Of a DNA stretch of 64,000 nt, positions 57,484 to 64,000 are shown in pieces. This DNA is from Macrostomum hystrix (Eukaryota > Platyhelminthes > Macrostomidae), in contig CATNEN010000034.1 in NCBI GenBank assembly GCA_950097015.1, forward strand, positions 3,752,001 through 3,816,000, written 5' to 3'. The notes below the pieces were generated by a model. That model made no database searches and was not told the origin of the DNA. It saw only the letters and a program-made list of their open reading frames with translations. Made by a program: the position numbers and the translations under genes. The number at the start of each line of letters is the position of its first letter. The first letter of the stretch is position 1.

Positions 57484-57976
57484 GGCAGTTGTTATTTGTC
57501 CAGTTAACCGGACAAATAGCCATTTGATTATTCGTCCGGTTAGTGATTTTATTGTTAATTTTAGATTTCATACCAAATGTCTGCATTAGAAGGAAGGCAC
57601 CAAACTATGCATGTCGGAAGAGATCTTCCCTTTAAGCCAAATTGTTTATATCTAACTAGGGCCTAATGTCTGTTTGATTTGTATTTTTATCCAACTAAAG
57701 AGTAGGCCTAACCTAAGTTCTTTTAAAGCATGAAGTTGTAGCGACCCATTTGAATACTTCTACAAAGTCAACTAGGTCACCAGCAAAGGACAATACCCGG
57801 ATCAACAGCAAGGACCACAATTTCAACTCCTCGATAGGCTTTCCTCTTGAGTGGTTAACTAATTTATATGGGGTTGTAGTGCTACCACGAGAACCATCAT
57901 TTGTAAGATAAAATAATTAACCGGACAAATAATCAAATGGCTATTTGTCTGGTTAACTGGACAATAAACAACTACC
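57484..57976. mobile_element. 493-bp MITE with ~57-bp inverted repeats and 9-bp target duplication
   Basis: Target duplication ATATTATTA at 57475-57483 and 57977-57985. Terminal inverted repeats run from GGCAGTTGTTATTTGTCCAG to about 57540 and from about 57920 to 57976, with a few mismatches. Each arm also holds the internal palindrome TTAACCGGACAAAT. No transposase; non-autonomous. Confidence 0.85.
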
Positions 57977-57985
57977 ATATTATTA

Positions 57986-59493
57986 AGGCATCATTTTGGT
58001 TTTCCAATCTAAATTGTATTTAATGCATTTTAATAATACATGCTAAATTTCCAATCAATGTGACCCTAACAATCCAGAGGCCTCTGAGCCTAAAGAGTGA
58101 GGAACAAGTCAAGTCATGGCATAGCATAATTCAAGTTAGTGTCATAGGATAATAATGTGTAATCCTAGGCTATACATGATGTTGCCAACCTAGCACTCTA
58201 TGAATACTTAGCACTATGTGAACTCTTGGTTATATGTCTCAAACAAGTTGTTGCTAGTTTCATACATGGTGTAAATTTTAGGCTTAAAAGAGGCCCACAT
58301 ACTTTCATTGTATTTGTGTTGGCCCTGAGGTGGGCTGTTAAGGAACCATTAGTTAAATTAAATCTGTTAAAAAGCATTAAATTAATTTAGAGCTGGAAAC
58401 TAAAACTAAAAATGTCATTATTATTTCAATGTTTTGTTAGGCTAGGATAGTAAAAAATTGAACTATAATATAACCATTAAGCCTATATTTGTTTTTACTG
58501 AGGCCTATGCCATAGTTTTATATATATTTTTACTTTTAACTAGATTCTTTATTGATATAATAGGACTGCATAACATACATATGTTCACCTTTAAAGTACT
58601 ATAATATTTATTTTGTTTCTAGCCTATTATAATGTGTCCAAATTTCAGATCAGGCATGTTTAACAATTGTAACACATAAGGCCTTCAGCTCACTGTGATA
58701 TATCTAGCTAGTTGATTCAAAAATATAATATGGCAAGTGGCAAACTTAGTTTCATATTCAAAATTTTTAAGCTTATTCTTACTCCTAATTCTTAGGAGTT
58801 TCTAAAGCTAATGCTAATAGCTTAGTGACCTATAGAAATAAATGTTAAAAACCTGTAAGGGCATGCTTTAGAATGGGGAAGGATAGAGAATGGTGCACTT
58901 TAGCACAACAATAATAGGCCTAATAATGTATTTTCTTTGCAAATATCAGCTATAGGAAAAATACAGGTTAGTACTATAGAACAACTAGCCAAAATAGCAA
59001 GGTCTGAAAATTAATAACATGTTTGTAATAAATATTTTAGAATGGGAAACCAAAATATTGCTGCAGATATATATACTTAATAGGAGAGTTGCTTATATTT
59101 AATCCTAGAATTTATATCAAATTGTGCCCTATTTTCTGTAAAGGCCTTTGATTCTAAGGCAATAATTTTCAGGAACTTTTCTTAAATTATAGCTAAAGGG
59201 CAAGCTAAAGTCATTTGGAATTGTCAAAAGGCTATACATGATATATTTTGTCAATTATATGATCACACTAGCTAATTTTACTGCATATATCTGTTTTGAG
59301 ATAGCTTTAGCAAATATATCTATTCAAATAGAAAAAAGCTATACAAGAAAGTTTTTATGGAATATTAAGATACTAAGATGAGTAAATTTAAGTATATTAA
59401 GATCATAATCTGGATTTTACATAAGACAAACTATATATTTTATGTAGCTAGGTATATTGTCTATAAGAGTTATTTAGGATAGTAGCAGTAGTA
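57986..59493. other. AT-rich spacer
   Basis: Unique AT-rich DNA with TAGGCCTA-type words near 58500 and 58915. No gene recognised. Confidence 0.4.
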
Positions 59494-60209
59494 CAATGTG
59501 TGGTCAAGTTCAAGTGAGACAGTCTCGGCAGCCTTGTTATTAAACACTTTAGAGGAAGGCAGATGATTTATTCTGAAAGAGCATGAATTTTAACATACAA
59601 TTAGCAAAACTTCAGTTAAAAAACTAGCAACAACTGTATGCTTTCTCATTGAACAAAAGTACAGGTTGAGAGACCCAAAAATGGGGTACTATTGCCCAGA
59701 AATATTGGATTTTCTTGTCACTTCTTCAATTTTCTAAATGTCAACGTTATAAACGGCTTCATCTTTGTCCTCTGCTATCTTTGAGCCCTTCTTGACGTAG
59801 TTGCTCTTCATCTTGACACATTTCTTGAGCCGCTCGATCCACTTGTCAAAGGCTGAGGCGAAGGCACCTGGCAAAAGGCGGCTGCAGGCTTGCTCCCACT
59901 CCACCTTGACGGTGTCTCCGCTGATGGAGACGCCCCCCAGCTACCCCTTGATCATTGGGAAAAGGAAATAGTCAGCTGGCGCCAGGTCTGGGGAGTAGGG
60001 AGGATGAGGGACAATCTGTTAGGCTGCTCTGCCATTTTTTGGTTCTTGTGGCTGGTGCACTTTATCAAGTTGTAGCTGCTAAGATAGAAGTCGATGAAAA
60101 AAACTGATTGTCTATTAGTCTAGCTAAAATATGAAACACTTGCGAAGATGATCGGGTGGGATTTACCATAGATATTGCATTTATCTCACTTGAACTTGAC
60201 TGCACCTTG
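59494..60209. mobile_element. mariner-like remnant with 27-bp inverted repeats
   Basis: TA at 59492-59493 and 60210-60211 flanks imperfect inverted repeats (GTCAAGTTCAAGTGAGA shared; about 24 of 27 matching). It contains only the C-terminal part of a transposase on the minus strand. It differs from the 8.2-9.5 kb element in terminal sequence, so it is a second mariner lineage. Confidence 0.85.
59735..60018 (-). pseudogene. mariner transposase C-terminal fragment
   Basis: Reads PHPPYSPDLAPADYFLFPMI, the region of the last catalytic aspartate, then an in-frame TAG (59941-59943). It continues VKVEWEQACSRLLPGAFASA, FDKWIERLKKCVKMKSNYVK and ends YNVDI. The N-terminal DNA-binding half and the first two catalytic residues are absent. 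Dead copy. Confidence 0.88.
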
Positions 60210-60211
60210 TA

Positions 60212-60800
60212 TAACATGTTGAAAAGTGCATTAGCACAAATGATATAATTGTGTTTTCAACAAACACTTACTATTTGTTACTACAAACAAAAAAATGCAT
60301 TATAAAATTGCTATACACTGAGTAGCTAAGTTCTCATCTCCTTACTAAATTTTTATGTAAGACTAACTTAATGCATGTACATCTTCACTCAGTTGTGTGG
60401 CACTGAAGCTTAAAGCATTCCACTATAATATATTTCAGCTATTAATTGACAAACAGACACATTGACATGAAGTTTTAAATGTTAAAACTCGGCTGCAATG
60501 TTCCTTTTTTCAATTTTAAGGAAAAGCTAGTATTTCTGTTATCAGCATTTTGAGCTCTGTCCAAGTTTTTAGTTTCAATCACTAATCTTTAATAATAATA
60601 GCACAACTAATGATTGAACCTTAGTAGTTCTCAGTCTCTTCTCAGCGTCAGCAATGGTGTCATAAAAATTTTGACTTGAAAATTTAGCATTCCCTAGCCA
60701 ATCAACAGTGATGAAATGGATTACTGTGCTGTGTGCTTTTTTAATCCTTTGCTTCTGGTATTGCATATAATATTATTCTGAAAAGCCTAAACTATATTTC
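60212..60800. other. Spacer 5' of GMDS
   Basis: AT-rich unique DNA, presumably carrying the GMDS promoter. No motif assigned. Confidence 0.35.
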
Positions 60801-60833
60801 AGTTTGCAAGCAAAATCACGACCTATTAATTAA

Positions 60834-62695
<1,862 letters not shown>

Positions 62696-63610
62696 ATTGG
62701 CATTGCAGCTCGCGTTTTACTCATGGCTTTTATGATTTTTGATGACAATTTTCGAGCTATCTATCAATCTGCTTAGGCTTATGACTCATTCTATCGCGTA
62801 AGATTTACAGAATTTTAGAATTAGAATTACATTATGCTGCTAGTCTACTTAAAGCAATGCAAGGCCTACGGAACAAGCAAGGTCCACGAAAGAAAGCTGT
62901 TTTTGAAGCTGTTTTAATCTAAAAGTTGTTTGTTTTTAGTTTCCTGTTTTAATTAGCTTATTAGTTTCGGAATTGAATTATTACAAGCTTAGCAAGAATT
63001 CTGCTTGAAGCATTCCCATTTTGTCTGCTCCTCTCTTAAAAACACTTTCATAATGAAATGTTGTTGATTTATTCACATTAGCTTTTTATTGTAGTGTAAG
63101 TATTGAATTACTCTACATATTATATCTAACTTTTATTGTTTATGTATCCAGAAAATTTGACAAGAATTTGTTGGTTATCATTCGATTCTTTTGATTTTGT
63201 TTCACTTTTTCTTCTCTAGAATTTGTTTCCTCTGGTTTAAAGTTCATTTCCACTATGATCCTATCCGGTCATATGTGTAATTGTGCATTCATGTTCCCCC
63301 ACGTGGTTCTTACTCTATACTGAACTCAATGTTTATGTTTAAGTCGGCTGTAGTTACCTGTGCCAATGTTAAACGTTATCTTGATTTTTCTGTTCGTATA
63401 AGGTTTCTATAAAAAAAAATAAAAAAAATTCATTTCTGTTTGTGTCGAAAAAAAACATTTTTTAATTATTGCTTTTTAATGAGAGTTTAAGGTTAGGAAA
63501 TATTGTGAAACAAAAAGGGTTATTAAATTATTATGTATAAAGTGTACGTTGTACGGTGCTTTCACGTTTGTAATGAATTAGGCCACTTTGATGACAATAA
63601 ATACGATGAT
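62696..63610. other. GMDS 3' region and spacer
   Basis: AT-rich sequence following the GMDS stop. AATAAA at 63418-63423 lies in an A-rich run about 720 nt downstream and could be a poly(A) signal, or just low-complexity sequence. Confidence 0.4.
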
Positions 63611-63630
63611 TATTTCAGCCCACCAATCCA

Positions 63631-64000
63631 ATGCTGCGAATTAATCGCCTTGGCGCCCTACTGGCCTGCCAGCGTTGGTCACTTTTTAATCGATCAGCTG
63701 TCAGCGCCGGCTTGTCTGCATCAGCTGGCGGAGACAGACACGGCGGCAGCTCATCCGATAGCTGGCTGTACAGCATCGGCGCCGGTTTTTTTGCCACCGC
63801 CGGCTGCGTCGCCGCTTTGAATAGCAGCAACGATGAAAGCAGCAGCGGCAGTGGCGGGAAGCAACAGTTTTTATTTATGTCTACAAAAGTAGCCGCTGCT
63901 TCTTCATCCTCATCTTCAGCTGCCGGCATTCACGCCACCCACCAGGACTCGCAGCAACAGAATCGACGCCGACGTCGGATTGTCACTCCGGTTGACCAAT
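63631..64000 (+). CDS. N-terminus of a probable mitochondrial membrane protein (runs off the right edge)
   Basis: An acceptor (TATTTCAG, AG 63617-63618) is followed 12 nt later by ATG and 123 open codons to the window edge. The first 30 residues (MLRINRLGALLACQRWSLFN RS..) have Arg but no acidic residue, as in a mitochondrial presequence. A hydrophobic segment follows (WLYSIGAGFFATAGCVAALN), then Ser-rich linker and QQQNRRRRRIVTPVDQ. The start resembles that of MICU1 (MFRLNSLSALAELA), with a membrane segment and basic stretch in similar order, but this is too little to name it. The antisense 104-codon frame is a shadow. Confidence 0.55.
   Translation, partial: MLRINRLGALLACQRWSLFNRSAVSAGLSASAGGDRHGGSSSDSWLYSIGAGFFATAGCVAALNSSNDESSSGSGGKQQFLFMSTKVAAASSSSSSAAGIHATHQDSQQQNRRRRRIVTPVDQ

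Noticed and set aside
63533-63929. 95-codon plus-strand and 104-codon minus-strand frames
   Set aside because: They overlap the better-supported frame beginning at 63631, which has an acceptor and a presequence-like start.

Overview
This window is nuclear DNA of an invertebrate animal. The genes have many exons with GT..AG introns, encode conserved animal proteins, and sit among tandem arrays, SINEs and mariner-type elements. Delta-tubulin implies centrioles and cilia. Every gene whose 5' end is visible has a 3' splice acceptor a short distance before its start codon. In two genes (CTNNBL1, MED20) the conserved reading begins exactly at such an acceptor and lacks only its ATG. That is what spliced-leader (SL) trans-splicing with a leader ending in AUG would produce, a situation described in flatworms. 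A free-living flatworm is therefore my best guess, but this is inference.

Layout, left to right. Minus-strand run 1: ATAD5/ELG1-like (12.8-14.9 kb), CTNNBL1 (7.8-12.3 kb) and the 5' part of MSH2 (1-3.8 kb, running off the left edge). After an AT-rich spacer and a satellite block (15-19.2 kb) comes minus-strand run 2: FUT8 (28.8-36.0 kb) and an NRF1-like factor (19.5-23.8 kb), which carries two copies of the NRF1 DNA-binding region and a nested secreted LamG-like gene in its first intron. The AP-1 sigma subunit (37.6-39.3 kb, +) has at least two candidate last exons. Minus-strand run 3: TUBD1 (51.9-53.7 kb), NVL (46.2-51.3 kb), TOMM7 (43.9-44.1 kb) and MED20 (40.1-41.4 kb). A 7-kb AT-rich spacer with transposons follows, then GMDS (60.8-62.7 kb, +) and the first exon of a probable mitochondrial protein running off the right edge.

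About a quarter of the window is tandem repeats. There are some 18 arrays with units of 14-84 bp, nearly all with their own unit, mostly inside introns and spacers of the minus-strand runs. The AT-rich spacers at the 5' heads of the three runs lack large arrays, except for one satellite block, and are rich in the palindrome TAGGCCTA. Transposons include an internally deleted mariner in a CTNNBL1 intron, a mariner remnant, two short elements with 9-bp target duplications, and two SINE families sharing a 3' tail.

Functional links: GMDS makes the precursor of GDP-fucose and FUT8 uses GDP-fucose for core fucosylation; MSH2 and ATAD5 act in DNA repair and replication; NVL and MED20 act in ribosome assembly and transcription. 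Gene structures were read by eye from splice sites and family knowledge; no alignment or RNA evidence was available.
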